Below, piece by piece: positions 1-11,989 of a DNA stretch of 62,000 bases. How positions within the stretch are numbered: the first letter of the stretch is position 1; every line of letters begins with the position of its first letter. A program made the translations under genes and the position numbers. The notes beneath the pieces were generated by a model, which saw only the letters and a program-made list of their open reading frames with translations, was not told the DNA's origin and made no database searches. Origin of the DNA: Mesostigma viride (Eukaryota > Streptophyta > Mesostigmatophyceae > Mesostigmatales > Mesostigmataceae); the NCBI GenBank assembly GCA_009746045.1, contig RPFO01000127.1, forward strand, positions 1 through 62,000. The letters run 5' to 3'.

Positions 1-222
1 CTCACACACTTGAGGCTTGTACAACGCGCTTGCCAAGTCAGGGCGTACAGCACACGGTGGGCGGGCTCGCAGAGATGCCCATTTGGCACTGGCCTCTTGT
101 TTATATACTTGTGCACTGTGCTTGCTAGTCCTGAGCAGCCTAGGAGGCCTGCTCAGTAATAACACCCCCGGTACAGTATTCACTACCTGTACAGCGCTCA
201 ACTCCTATACAGTAGGTCTGCC
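1..222 (-). mobile_element. Outer part of Copia-2 3' LTR (inferred)
   Basis: This non-coding stretch ends exactly at the ATACAG duplication that flanks Copia-1. The sequence beyond Copia-1 (from 8059) reads as LTR, so these bases should be the other part of the same Copia-2 3' LTR, split by Copia-1. No second copy of this stretch was found inside the window, so the assignment rests on the insertion logic only. Confidence 0.4.
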
Positions 223-228
223 ATACAG

Positions 229-846
229 TTGTGAGGGTGAGAATGCCACGAATTCCGCCATGGTTCTTGTTGCAGGAAGTTGCCTTTATTATAACAAGGA
301 AACACAGACGTAAGTCACGTCACTTCCAAGACTGCACGCAGCACAGACGACAGGGTCGCAGTGCCAAGAGAACGTGCACGCAAGAACTAGCGTCCCGGTG
401 TGACCAAGTCACTCATATAGCTTACTAGGGACGCGTCCAAGTATTCAGCTGCACTGTCACAGCTGAACTGTCAATCAATTGATTACACAGACTCTGGCAC
501 GCCTTTGGCGCGCAGATCTATCAATTGTCCATACGGCTAGTCCTGTGGACCTATCCGTACACTAGTCAGCATCAATTGTCTCATAGGTCCTGGCGCGCTA
601 CAGTGCGCCTACCTATCAATTGACCATCAAGTCCTGTACAAGTCCTGTCAACGTCCTGCGGACTATCAAAGTGACACTTGTACATCCTGTGTCCGTACGC
701 GCCCACAGTGGCGCGCCGGGTACTGTCGGCACAGCCTAGGAAACGTCATAACTTTTACGTTCCTTAACCAAATGAGGCGTTCAAGGTGCCGTTGGAAAGA
801 GCGTAACAATCTCTATCCATCTAACGTAAATCCTTTACGTTAACTC
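229..846 (-). repeat. Copia-1 3' LTR
   Basis: Direct copy of 7438-8052, starting TTGTGAGGG and ending GTTAACTC on the plus strand. It carries GTT before GCAGGAAGTT near 275, which the other LTR lacks. The ends are not a clean TG...CA. Confidence 0.92.
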
Positions 847-1795
847 CAATCCCTTCTTTTCTTTAGGGATCACATCCCCTGCCAGGGACCCTTGAAGTAG
901 CTTGAAATGTCCTTCACTCCAGCTTGAAGCTTGAACAGATGTCTTTAATGGCCATTGCCATTCCCCCAGCCCTTTCTTTTAAGGAACTGGAAAAGAAACA
1001 GATCTGCCACAGGGAAAACCATTTCATGAGAAATGGAGAAAAACCTATGGAAGTGGCATTACAGAGTACCACCAGATATTAGAAGCACACAAAATTAAAT
1101 ACATACAGGTTAATTCTATGAGGTCTTCTCCAGGAATTAATCCCATCACCTCGGTAGAGCCTCCAGTACAATGACCTTCTGGCGGTGAGTTACATTAATC
1201 CCAGATACTAATCCCATAAAACCCAGTACATATTCAATATAAGTACAATAAATCCATGACAATTAAAATACCACTTGACAAAGTAAGGCGTATTACAATA
1301 GTTTGCCTGTCATTCTCTCAACAGGGGTCTATTGGCGCCCGTCTTACGGCGCCCGTCTACTTGCCAGATGGTAAACTGCCACAGCAAACAAATGACAAAA
1401 TGAAACACATAGGCAACAATTAAATCCTGCCCTGGGGAACTAGGGAAGTCTGAACAGGCAAACACCTGAACAGGCCAGCTTGTAGAAACATAATACCAGG
1501 GAATCGAACCCCGCCCTATAAACCCCAGAATAAAGGTTCCCAGACCATTGTGAGAAGTATGTACAAATATACATTTCTTTTAAAATAGAATACATGGTCT
1601 GTAATGGACCTGTCAACCTTGTGTAGTCAACAGCATGAACCCCAGCCAAAACCTGGCTGTATCCTGATTAAAATCAGAGTGAGTGTACCATGGTCCATGA
1701 GCCTTAGTACAGACTAAAATACAGGTATTATGCCAGTCACAATGCTGACACTACCACACAATCTGCTCTCCAATGCCCTATAACCATGCACCAGC
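847..1795 (-). other. Copia-1 non-coding region between RNase H and 3' LTR
   Basis: About 950 bp separate the RNase H stop codon from the 3' LTR. I see no domain-bearing reading frame. It is unusually long for a Copia 3' untranslated region and may hold packaging or polypurine-tract signals that I cannot pinpoint. Confidence 0.5.
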
Positions 1796-4700
1796 TTAGA
1801 CAGCTTGCTGAGATGGGTCCATCAGAGACTGAAGAACCTTGTATTGCACTGCTGCCTTCTGCACTAGCTTGGTCAAAGCATCAGCAGGATTGTCAACCCC
1901 AGGGATATGCTCAATATTGGCCAAGGAGGACAACTCCTTAAGAAGGAGATAATCCAAGTCCCTACTTCTGGCCATCTGCCTGTGCACAAACTGCACCATC
2001 CCCATGGAGTCTGTTTTTAGAAGAGTGGTAACCTGAAGTGGCCAAGGAGTGTTAGAAGTCATCTGATGAAGCAACTCCTTCAGATAAAGGCTTGTGTGAA
2101 TGCCTTCACAAATAGCCCTGCATTCTGCCACATCACTGCTGACAGCCACCCGTTTGTGCAGGCGACTAAACCAGCTCACCAAACTCCCCAGGCCTTCCTG
2201 TCTGAGCACAAAGAGCCCTGCAGCCCTGCCCCTGACCTTGGAGACCTGCCTGCTGTCCATTGAGCTATCCACATACAGCTCCATGCAAATGGGTTGTGAT
2301 AAATCCACTGCAGACAACAGAATGCCAGATGAAGCCCTGACCTGATCAGCCACCTTGGCAGACCCTAGCTCCACCAGCATGTCATCAGGCAACCTGGCTA
2401 TGACCATAAGGTCTGGCCTGGAAATGCCTGCCACCCAAGCAACCATGCCCCTCACCATGGGACACAGTGCCTGTGTGATGGTTGGAGGAAGCTTGCTAAT
2501 GAGGGTCTCTTGATAGTCATTGCCCCCCACCAGCAGCATACGCCACTCCCCTTCTTCACCAGTGTGGCCTCCATGCCCACAAACAGCAGAGGCTCATTCT
2601 CCACCTGCCATTGCTCCCTACCCAGAGGAAACTTGGACTTAATGATGGAGATCAGCTCCTTAAGCCACGACGTGGGAGCTATCAGATGTAGGTCATCCCC
2701 GTGCAGCGAAGCATACACTGGCAGGCCTTCCCATTGCCCCAGAAACAGACAGGGGTCTACAGGAGAGACCTTCAAGTTGCAATGCTCCTTCAGGAAACGG
2801 TTGAGAGTCTCCCTCCAGATTATTGGACTTGACCTCAGGCCCTCCAGGCCCTTGAGGATTTTAAGGAACTCCGTGTGGATGTCCCTTTTCCATACAGCAG
2901 GCACCCTAACATAGAAAGGCGTCTTGCCCTCCCACTTTTCCTGTGCCACATCTGCATCACCCTCCAGAAATGCCCTCTTGAAGTCTATCACCACTGAGCC
3001 ATAGTCCAAGCCCTTGTTGAGAAGGCCTAGAAACACACAGCAGCAGCCTCCAAGTATCATGCAGCATGCCAGGGGTATACAACTCCTCAGCAGTGCACTC
3101 ACCAGTACCCTTGAACTCATTCAGCACTGGCCTGACATGTGGTACCTTGACCCCGTCCACCTCCTTCATCTTGATGACAAACTTGAGCTTGAGTAGACGT
3201 CGTGCAGGAGGCAGGTCATTGACAGGTTCCACGCATTTCTTGGAGATCCAGTCCTCCCCAGATTTAATCAGACCCAGTGTGACCTGGGGACACATAATGG
3301 GAGAGGACATGAGCTTCACCAGGCCTTGGTAGTTGATAGGGCTGTGTCCAGCAAGTGAGTGAGGACCAATGCCCAAACTGCTTGGATGACTAGCAGCTGG
3401 CAGTATGAGGTCATCAACCAAGGGCTCCTGCCCCTGGCACACTTGCACACGCTTAACCGTCCTGGTTACTGCACGTGATAGGTGAGTGGTCCTGAAATTA
3501 ATCAGTGGGACCTGACCAGCCCCTTCCTTAGTCAGGAGAGAGGACGTGATCACTACCCCATCCTGGCATAGGAAATTCTGCCCCAGAAGAGCAGGTCCTT
3601 GATAGCCCTCCAAGACACAAAAAGCAGTGTCCTGTCCAAGGATAGGAATGAATACCTCACCCAGTACCTTCACGTGTACCCCGCCACTGAAGTCAGACAC
3701 AAACTGATAGCTGGGTTCAGACATGCTGTACCCTGCTGCAGCCCTGGTCCCAATGATGGAAACCTGAGAATTAGTGTCTACCTCTAAGGCAGTGTCCAGC
3801 CCCAGATTGCCATGCCACCTGAGCTTGGCTACCTTGGGCTGCTTCTTGGCCCTTTGTAGAGCCCCAATCAATCCAGCCAAACTTGTCCCCCTGGGCTTGG
3901 TTAGTGCCTTGGGCTTGACAGTTGACTCCCCAGCTGTTGACCTTGCAGCCTGTTCAACAAGTACCTCTGCAACCTGGCCAGGGCTGACAGATTCCCCTGC
4001 AACAGATGTGGTCGTTGCGTCAGTGATGTCACCTGGGACCTGAAAATCCTGCAGATCCTGTGAGCCTTGTGCCTGACTGCCCTCATTCATCAGGTTAGGC
4101 TTGACATATGACCAACTCAGCCGGTGTACATGCTTTGGTTCGTCCTCCATGCTGACCAAGCATGCGTGGCTAGCTTCATCAACCTGGGTAACCACCCCAG
4201 GACTCCAGCTACCACGTTTGCCATAAAGGCTAGGTTCCTTCCAAGCTAGGACCTTCTGACCCACTTGTGGCTCCAGCATCTTCCAACCCCGGTCCTTCTC
4301 CCTCAGCTTGGCAAAGGTGACATGTGCAGCATGTTTCCAGCCCTCCAGCACATGTGGTGGGCACAGGCCATGATATAGACCCATTGGGCTGACAGCAACT
4401 CCATCATAGTAGAAGTTAACCCTGCTGTTCAGCTGCTGCTCCACGTTCCTCAGCCATGCACTCCTGACAAGTGCAGGTGCAGACAAGGGTACCCAGTCTT
4501 CAGAGATGATCAATTTCTTGACCTCCTGGATTGCCCTCTCGATAGCACCCTGCTGCCCATGAGCCTCCCTAGGTGTAACCAGCAACTCAGGAAGGGTAGG
4601 ATCACCCTTGAGATGCTGAAACTGCATGTCCACCTGGATCCTTGTGGTAGGAAACTTGGCTCTTACATTCTGCAGGGCAGCCAGCAAGTACCTGTTCTTC

Positions 4701-5275
4701 ATAGAAGGTAAATGCTCCAGCACCTTGTATTTCGTGTACCTGTCCACGCACACCAACAGTTGCATGCCCCTGATGTGTTGGATATCACACTGCAGATCAC
4801 CAATGCTCTGAGGTAGAGCTTTGGCATGTGATTTCCTGGGCTTGTTGGAGGACAACTGGCACTTACACCGTGAGGCAGCTTGCTGACACGCCTTAAGAAG
4901 GGGTGCCCTGCCCATACGGAAGGCAAAGTTGTTTGACAGAGAAGTGGCATGCCCAAACATGTTGTGGATTCGGGCACCCAACTCCTGGTACACAGAGGAA
5001 GCAGTCCCTGGCACAGTCAGGACTGTGCTGTCAGGTTGTCCAGCATCACCATGCTGACTTCCATCCTGTTCTGACTCAGAGCCTGAGTCACCCTGCTCAT
5101 GCCCAACACCTGGACCGCCAGCAGGGACCACATGCATACCACCAGAGGCCTTCACACCCCTCTGTGGTTGTACATTGGTTTCTCTCAAAATGAGAGGTCC
5201 ACCCTCGTGCCCAGCACGAGGATGCATGGGGTCAGACATTCTTACAGCTGCACCAGCTGTCAAGGACGTCTTCAT
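1796..5275 (-). pseudogene. Copia-1 pol: integrase, retropepsin-like, RT, RNase H
   Basis: Encodes the enzymes that integrate and copy the element. From the 5' end (5275): an H-x-H/C-x-C zinc-binding segment (IHNMFGH, then CKCQ); an integrase core with D in LQCDIQHI, D in IQVDMQF and E in AIERAI; an integrase C-terminal domain; a retropepsin-like stretch (VDTNSQVSIIG, later ALLGQNF); RT with DFKRAFLEGD, GLEGL and LHGDD; and RNase H with ELYVDSS, AECRA and DNPADALTKL. The frame shifts near 3020 inside RT and again near 2535 between RT and RNase H, so this copy cannot make one polyprotein as read. The protease lies downstream of the integrase, contrary to the usual Copia order, and lacks the G of DTG. 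Confidence 0.85.
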
Positions 5276-5416
5276 AGGAACCTGTACCTCTCCAGGTGAC
5301 CTGGGGCCACACTGAACCTGGAGATCACCCTCTTGTTGCCCAGATATAAAATCTGCATTGGAGCACCTGGCCTCCCCCTTGGGTGAATTAAGGTGTGTAG
5401 GGGTTGCCTCAGACAG

Positions 5417-6532
5417 TCACTGCTCCTTGTTGTCTTCTTGCTGACTGCCCTTTGAAGGCTGGCCTGCCTGGGACTTGTTGTTGTTCTTCTTGTTGTTGTT
5501 GTTATTCTTGTTGCTGCCCTGGCCCTGGGACTTCTTGAAGCTGGGACACTCCTTCTTGATGTGCCCCCACCCCTTGCACAGGTAGCATTGTATCTTGGAC
5601 TTGCCCTGGCCACTGCCCCCGTTGTCAGACGCGTTGCCCTGCTTGGGCTGACCACCCACCCGCCTGAACACCGACTTGGAGTGTGACCTCCTGTCAGAAT
5701 CAGGTGAATGATCTCCCTTGCGCTTGTTATGGTTGCCCCTACGCCCTCCTTGGCTTCGGTCAGCCTCAGACGTCTTGGAGCCCCCTGGGTACGCCCACCT
5801 GCCTGGGTAGCCTTCACTGCTGGCACTCCACCCTCAAACAGCTCCTCTGCCTCGAGTGCTTGTTTGATTATGACCTTGTAGGCCTTGAGGGTAGAGTGTG
5901 GGGCACACATGACTTTTAAGGAGCCACGTGTAGCCTTCCAGCCCAGAAACCTTGAGCCAGTTGGTTAGGGCTATGTTATCAGCGACATTAAAGCCGTGAG
6001 CCCTGCCCTCCTCAACCATTTTACAATAGTTAAGGAAGTTCTGGATCAGGTCTCCCTTAACCTCCCACCCTTGGTACTTGTCCTGCCAATGGATGCCGAC
6101 CTTCTTTCGTTGGTCTTCCAGCAGCTCCTTCAGCTCAGCCACGTACAGTGCCCAGGCCTTATTGGCCTTCTTGCACTCCCTGGTTAGGTCCTTAATCTGG
6201 TCAGTACACTTGCCAAAAGTGCTACTTCCTATCCAGATTTGATAGTAATTTGTACCACCGTACAAGCTAGGGAACCCTTCCAATCCCTCCACAAACTCTT
6301 CAGCCTGCTTAGGCTTGGAGTCTGAGGTTACAGGCTGCAACTGATTGACAATTAAAAGACCCTGTGTGGTAAGATCAAAGCCATGAACAGCTGGTGCATT
6401 ATTATTATTATTGTGAGGAAGGTTGGTAATCTCTCCGGTAAGCCCCACGTCATCTACGTGAGCGGTTCCACTACCAGCACCCCCATTATTATTCCCACTG
6501 GCTGGACCCTTGCTACGGCGTCCCTCAGCCAT
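5417..6532 (-). pseudogene. Copia-1 gag with zinc knuckle
   Basis: Capsid and nucleocapsid protein of Copia-1. Translation starts MAEGRRSKGP at 6532. An Asn-rich N-terminal part is followed by a helical capsid-like region and a Lys/Asn/Gln-rich C-terminus. A CX2CX4HX4C knuckle (CYLCKGWGHIKKEC) lies near 5590-5545. The frame shifts near 5895 (after TWLLKSHVC) and again near 5770, so the three pieces overlap in different frames. The final frame stops at 5417, before the pol frame. No protease motif is seen between the knuckle and integrase. Confidence 0.75.
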
Positions 6533-6700
6533 CCTGCACTACCAGCTATTCAAAGAACACCTTAACAAAGCAGCAGAAAATATGTACAAAATTTTGTGTC
6601 GCCACTGCCGCCTGCGCCGGTGTCGCTGCCGCCCCCGCGAATTGCCGCCGAAATTCGACAAAAAATGTCGACGAGTACTGCAAAAGAAAATTAGGCCGAC

Positions 6701-7411
6701 CTAGTAGTCAAGGCCCCTGAAGTCGCAGTACGTGTATACGAACTCACGATCCTCCATATCCAGCTCCGGACCTGCACCGGTATGTATTAAAACCGGTGTG
6801 CTCCCCGCCGCGTAAGTTGCGACGCGCCGACGCGCGACGAGGCGCAGAGGATGTGTAAAGATCGTCAATAATTCCCACCCCGCGGGAATCCACTCTCGCA
6901 CAGATGCGAGAAATGCCACCAGATTAATTAAAACCTGGCGCTCGCGACTGCGTACGCCGCGTGTGAGCAGCGATAACAACGCGAGATCCTGAAACAAATT
7001 TGTCGACACCGCCGGCGCGCCCCCTGTGCGCAGCGATGCCCAGTTTTGCAGGTTTCTCTGGTAACCGGTGAGTGAAGAGAGGACGTTGTCCAACTCCTCA
7101 ATGGCAGTCGTGACTTCGGTCACCGACCGCAAACCTCCCCGCACCTGGACCGTAAATGTCGATAAAATGTTTCGAATCTGGTCCAACAGATTGCGGATAG
7201 CCGGCACCAGTGCTGGCAAATCGGGGTCCTCGGGGTTATCCCCGAGCAATGGATGAGCTGCGCGTTGTTGACGATGAAGCTCGTCGAGCGAAATCGTAAC
7301 TTCGTCGAGCAATTGCTGCCACGACGGCGCAGTCGGTCTTGACGAAGGACCAGCCGGCGGAGCGGCTATTTCCTCGTCGTCGGGGATCCGGAATTCCTCA
7401 GAATTTGGCAT
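6701..7411 (-). CDS. Copia-1 extra ORF upstream of gag
   Basis: An intact 236-residue frame whose ATG is 27 nt inside the 5' LTR, so it is the first ORF of the retrotransposon transcript. I do not recognise the family. The product starts MPNSEEFRIPDDEEIA. It has a Pro/Ser-rich acidic N-terminus, then amphipathic helices (residues about 30-130, with LDELHRQQRAAHPLL and IRNLLDQIRNILSTF) and an arginine-rich segment near 165-195 (VRSRERQ, RLVARRRVA). There is no zinc knuckle, signal peptide or obvious membrane segment. It is uninterrupted while gag and pol are shifted. It could be an accessory or capsid-like protein, or a matrix domain split from gag. Confidence 0.6.
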   Translation of the reverse strand: MPNSEEFRIPDDEEIAAPPAGPSSRPTAPSWQQLLDEVTISLDELHRQQRAAHPLLGDNPEDPDLPALVPAIRNLLDQIRNILSTFTVQVRGGLRSVTEVTTAIEELDNVLSSLTGYQRNLQNWASLRTGGAPAVSTNLFQDLALLSLLTRGVRSRERQVLINLVAFLASVREWIPAGWELLTIFTHPLRLVARRRVATYAAGSTPVLIHTGAGPELDMEDREFVYTYCDFRGLDY

Positions 7412-7437
7412 CTTTTGAGCGAGGCGTGTAATACGAG

Positions 7438-8052
7438 TTGTGAGGATGAGAATGCCACGAATTCCGCCATGGTTCTTGCAGGAAGTTGCCTTTATTATAA
7501 CAAGGAAACACAGACGTAAGTCACGTCACTTCCAAGACTGCACGCAGCACAGGCGACAGGGTCGCAGTGCCAAGAGAACGTGCACGCAAGAACTAGCGTC
7601 CCGGTGTGACCAAGTCACTCATATAGCTTGCTAGGGACGCGTCCAAGTATTCAGCTGCACTGTCACAGCTGAACTGTCAATCAATTGATTACACAGACTC
7701 TGGCACGCCTTTGGCGCGCAGATCTATCAATTGTCCATACGGCTAGTCCTGTGGACCTATCCGTACACTAGTCAGCATCAATTGTCTCATAGGTCCTGGC
7801 GCGCTACAGTGCGCCTACCTATCAATTGACCATCAAGTCCTGTACAAGTCCTGTCAACGTCCTGCGGACTATCAAAGTGACACTTGTACATCCTGTGTCC
7901 GTACGCGCCCACAGTGGCGCGCCGGGTACTGTCGGCACAGCCTAGGAAACGTCATAACTTTTACGTTCCTTAACCAAATGAGGCGTTCAAGGTGCCGTTG
8001 GAAAGAGCGTAACAATCTCTATCCATCTAACGTAAATCCTTTACGTTAACTC
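7438..8052 (-). repeat. Copia-1 5' LTR
   Basis: Partner of 229-846, identical over roughly its last 400 bp by eye. It is followed by the target duplication ATACAG at 8053-8058. Confidence 0.92.
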
Positions 8053-8058
8053 ATACAG

Positions 8059-8424
8059 GCACAGTGACCACAGAGCACAGTCCACAGTGACTATTGCATC
8101 TGCACCTAGAAGTCCAGGACTAAGCCTGCGGTACCAACAGACCACAGGTTAAGGTTCCTATTTCCTGCGTACGACGTATTAATCCAATACCGTCGTAGGT
8201 ACATCACCTAATTCCTGTCAGCCCAGGAATTACTGTCGACCCCATATGTCGTCGGCAAATATTCACGTCCGACTTAGAAGAACAGCCGGCTCGCGCTCGC
8301 GCGCGACCGGGAAGTCGGAACGCCATAACTTTCTTGATACTTGTCGGAATGAACTCGTTCCGGTGCCGCTGGAATCGCAGAGATATGCCGAATCAGGATC
8401 ACGCCAATGCGCTTGGCGTTAACT
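8059..8424 (-). repeat. Copia-2 3' LTR, inner part
   Basis: Ends GGCGTTAACT like the Copia-1 LTR and shares its layout (CCATAACTTT, GGTGCCG.TGGAA), so it is the LTR of a related family. It lies between the Copia-1 duplication and the Copia-2 coding remnant. Its other part should be 1-222. Confidence 0.6.
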
Positions 8425-8425
8425 A

Positions 8426-9012
8426 CTACTGGGCAGCAAAGGGTAAAAGGCCTCCCGAGGCCGCCGCCGGGCTCGTGATAGACACGCCTGCCATGGTATC
8501 TATGGCCGCAATATGCCTAGAGGGAACATCATGAGCTTCAGTCACAACCGTGGGGCACTTATCTGGCATGACGCGGCTGACTTGTGCCGCACCACCCGCT
8601 GCCGCCGCCTTGAGCTTGTCCGCCTTGAGCAGCTGTCGGAGGACGTGGGCCAGCTGGGAGCCCACGCCCGCGCCTGACGATGTGTCCGGCGCCGCCACGG
8701 TGGGCGCTGCTGGGGTCGCGGGGAGGGGCTGAGGTAGCGCCCCCGCGTCGACCCCGGGGACTTGCTCCGGCGCGGCGCCTGCAGGGGGGTGGGCAACAAG
8801 CGCATCATGCACAGCCACCCCAAGTGGGGTGGGTAGGACAGGTTCCAGCCGGGCCCGCTTGGCCGGCCGGCTATCCACATCCCAACCGAGCTGGCGGCTG
8901 TGCTCCTTGGCCGCCTGGACCTGGGCATCGGACGCCTTGTACCGATACACCTTATCCCACGGGATGAGATAGTCCCTATGCTCCCAGTGCACCTTCACCC
9001 GCCTATGCACCC
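8426..9012 (-). pseudogene. Copia-2 pol fragment: integrase C-terminus and start of protease
   Basis: Continues the integrase C-terminal domain broken off at 13186 by the hAT insertion (VKVHWEHRDYLIPWDKVYRY). It then runs through a Pro/Ala-rich linker to AIDTMAGVSI, matching AIDTQAQVSV of Copia-3 and VDTNSQVSI of Copia-1. Soon after this motif the frame diverges and stops at 8426 against the LTR. The rest of the protease, RT and RNase H are therefore deleted. It is a non-functional remnant. Confidence 0.75.
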
Positions 9013-9170
9013 CAGTGTAAAATCATACGCCGTATTATACGGTATAATACGTTATACGCTGGTTGTTAGCGTATAATTTTTCATACGTAATACGTTTTAG
9101 CGCATAATGACGTATAATGCCGTATAATACCGTATAATACCGTATAATACCGTATAATGCCGTGTTTTCC
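9013..9170. repeat. hAT left terminus with CGTATAAT array
   Basis: The inverted terminus is followed by many CCGTATAATA-type motifs in both orientations (9030-9165). They mirror 13087-13185 and are likely transposase binding sites. Confidence 0.8.
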
Positions 9171-9435
9171 GCGGTTTTTTACGTTTTGCGCGGCTAGGAT
9201 GCCAGAACGACAGGGCAACGATTTGAAGCCACAGATTTCGTATCTCTACTAAGTACTGACCCGTCTGAACTTTCACAATTCGACGCGATCTTATTTTGAA
9301 ATTTCAGTCGGGTACGTGCTGCCCACTTCACGGCCCCTTTTTTGGGCGGGAATCTGAAGAAATGCAAGGCTTAAGAACTGCGAGCTTTGTTGGCAAAGGC
9401 AGAATTGTCACCTGGCCGCAGGCCGCACGCGAGAA

Positions 9436-11940
9436 TTGCGAGCAAAAATGTCAATGTCTGACAAGGATCGTGCAATGTCTGACGAGGATGGCGAAGACGT
9501 CGACTTGTCAAGAACAACGGTGTGGACGTACATCACCAAGCACAGAATTGCCAAGGGCAACACGCTGACCAACAACTACGATATGACCTGCAGCCGATGT
9601 TACCATGCTTGGCGTGGCAGCACGAGCAGGGCAACTGCGCATTTTCTTGGAGGGGACTTTGCCATCTCGGCTGGAGTCAGTCCCTGCTCGAAGCCGCCCA
9701 CCGAGCTGCGGCCACGCCTGCTCCAGGCGAAGCTGCAAACCACCAGGAGGAAGGCGGTTCGTGCCCGCCGTGAGCAGGAGTGCATCGCAGAAGAGAGGCA
9801 CATGGCTCGCGCCGATGATGACAGCGACAACGGCCTCATCGGAGATGAAGAGGACATCGACGTCGACGAGAACGGCGAACAGCTGCCGACCTTCCTGCGA
9901 GGTGCCGGGCCCGCATCTGCACTTAGCAAACGCAGGTCGTCCGCCTCCGGCTCCGGTTCAACCGGACGTGCAACTGCTGACGTCGTCGAGATCAAGTCAT
10001 CTCAGCCGGCACTGCACCAGCAGACCATGGCCGCGGCTGTCGGGCTGGGAAAGCCCGCCATCGACAAGCTGCTTTGCAGGGGGTTTATGTCGGCCGGTAT
10101 CCCACTCAACGTTGTGAATAACGCGCATTTCAAAGCTGCTCTGTCCGCCATCAGCCGAGGAGGGGTGCAGTACCTGGCGCCAAGCTCTCAGACCATGCGG
10201 ACCCGAGACGCACCCCTCGTTGCCAAGGACTTGGAGAGGGACGTCAAGGAGAAGACCCAGCTGGCCACAGGCATGGGAGGGACGTTCATCACGGATGGCT
10301 GGAAAGACTGCAGTCGCGAATCTCACATCATGAACGTCTTCCATCTGCCCACCTTTACATACTTCATCGGATCCGACCACGTGACGGGGCAGGTGAAGTC
10401 TGCTGAATTCATGGCAGACCTGGCAGAGCCTCACATCTTGGCCGTCGGCGCAGCGAACGTCGTGCAGGTGATTACGGACACCACAACATCCATGGAGAAC
10501 ATGAAGAAACTCCTCGAGGCATCATTCCCGCACATCATCATCTCCAGGTGCTGTGCCCACTCGCTGGACCTGTGTTTCGAGGACATCGGCAAGGAGCCAG
10601 CGGTGGACAGGGTCCTGTCACAAGTGAACACGGTGGTGGTATTCGTGCTGGGGCACGAGAAGATCAACAGTTTTTTCATGGGCCTGGACAAGAGCGCCAA
10701 GAGTCTCAAGAAGTACGCCGACACCCGCTTTGGCGCCAGGTATATCGCTGTGATTTCATGAGTTATATCCACAATTTGCTACGCCCTCTTTTTTCTCATC
10801 ATCTTCGCTTAATTCTGCTAGTTTATCATTCCTTTAATTGAGACACAATCATACTGTTGTTGGCGTGTTACTAATTCCATTTTCACAGTTGTGAGGATGG
10901 CATCATTTTTTTCATGGCATTGCTGCTTCAGGTTTTACTCGGCGGAGAGCGTTCACGAGGCCAAGACCCGGCTCATGGTCACCTTCGAGGACGAAGAGTT
11001 GGTGAAGTATGCCGAGGCGCAGAAGTGGTGGCCCGCGTTCACGCAGGTCCAGGATATTGTGGGCAGCCCGCAGTTCTGGTCCGGCGTGCGCATGCTCGTT
11101 GACATTTTCAAGCCCATGAAGCTCGTGCTCAAGATTTTCGACAGCGACAAGCCAGCAACAGGCGAGCTGTACTACATGATGTACGAGCTCCTCCAGGCTG
11201 TGCAAGACATTCGCGGGCTGCACAAAGACCTGTCCAAGCAGCTGCAGGTCCTCGTGCGCAGGCGCTGGGATTACATGCATTCCATCATCCACGCCGCTGG
11301 CTACGCGCTCAATCCCAAGTACTGGGGCCCTGACCACGCACAATATACCATCAAGGAAGTGAGTAAATGGCTAAGTAATTCTTATTTTTCTTCATGGCAC
11401 GCTATTTGTTATTAGTCCATGGCTAATTTTGGCTTTTGAGCAATGTGTGGGAAATTGGTATTGAAGGGCTGAAGCCTTCGTTGTCAGTTCCTGAATAGAC
11501 GTCCTCTAACCTCTTTGCAATCCTTAATTGCACTGCCACTGTTTCCCCCATCGTACTATCCCTCTCCTGCTCAGGTGACAGATGGCCTCCACGCGTGCAT
11601 TGACAAGATTCATCTGGGCGACAAGGCAGCCTTCGACCTGGCCATCAAGCAGTACGAGCAATACACCGACCAGCAGGGTGCATTTGCACAGAGCGACTGC
11701 AAGAGGCAGGCACAGGCGCCGGGCATGGTGCCGTACCAGTGGTGGCGCACCTGGGGCGGCTCCACGCCCGAGCTGCAGGAGGTGGCGATCAAGGTGCTGG
11801 CCCAGCCGGTCTCCTCGGGCTCTGTCGAGCGTGTCAACAGCGAAGCCGGCTGGATCAAGTCGCTCAAGCGAAACCGCCTGACGCATGTCAACCACAACCG
11901 CCTCATCTACGTGCACCATGCACAACCTCCGCGCGATTGA
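9436..11940 (+). CDS. hAT transposase (BED finger, DUF659, C-terminal dimerisation)
   Basis: Catalyses cut-and-paste movement of the hAT element. Exon 1 is 9436-10739, exon 2 10932-11358 and exon 3 11575-11940. The introns 10740-10931 (GTATAT...TTCAG) and 11359-11574 (GTGAGT...CTCAG) keep one frame across the joins. Exon 1 holds a BED-type zinc finger (CSRCYHAW and the following HF), an acidic linker, then a DUF659-like catalytic core (FITDGWKD, VITDTTTSMENMKKLL, CCAHSLDLCFEDIG). Exon 3 has the hAT C-terminal dimerisation segment (PVSSGSVERVNSEAGWIKS, RNRLTH). The frame as read stops at 11940, but a +1 frame continues with HNLRAIDAIKDYDDQ to a stop at 11987-11989. That looks like the natural C-terminus, so a one-base lesion near 11915-11925 is likely. 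Confidence 0.85.
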
Positions 11941-11989
11941 CGCCATCAAGGATTACGACGATCAGAACACGGTTATTCCATGGGAGTAA

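Larger units (their letters stand above)
229..8052 (-). mobile_element. Copia-1, complete LTR retrotransposon
   Basis: A 7.8-kb minus-strand element bounded by two nearly identical LTRs (229-846 and 7438-8052). Six-base duplications ATACAG lie outside at 223-228 and 8053-8058. In its own direction the order is 5' LTR, an extra 236-aa ORF, gag with a zinc knuckle, integrase, retropepsin-like domain, reverse transcriptase, RNase H, then about 950 bp of non-coding DNA and the 3' LTR. By eye the LTRs differ by three substitutions and one 3-bp indel over about 615 bp, so insertion was recent. Gag and pol nevertheless contain several frameshifts. The element sits inside the 3' LTR of Copia-2. Confidence 0.9.
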
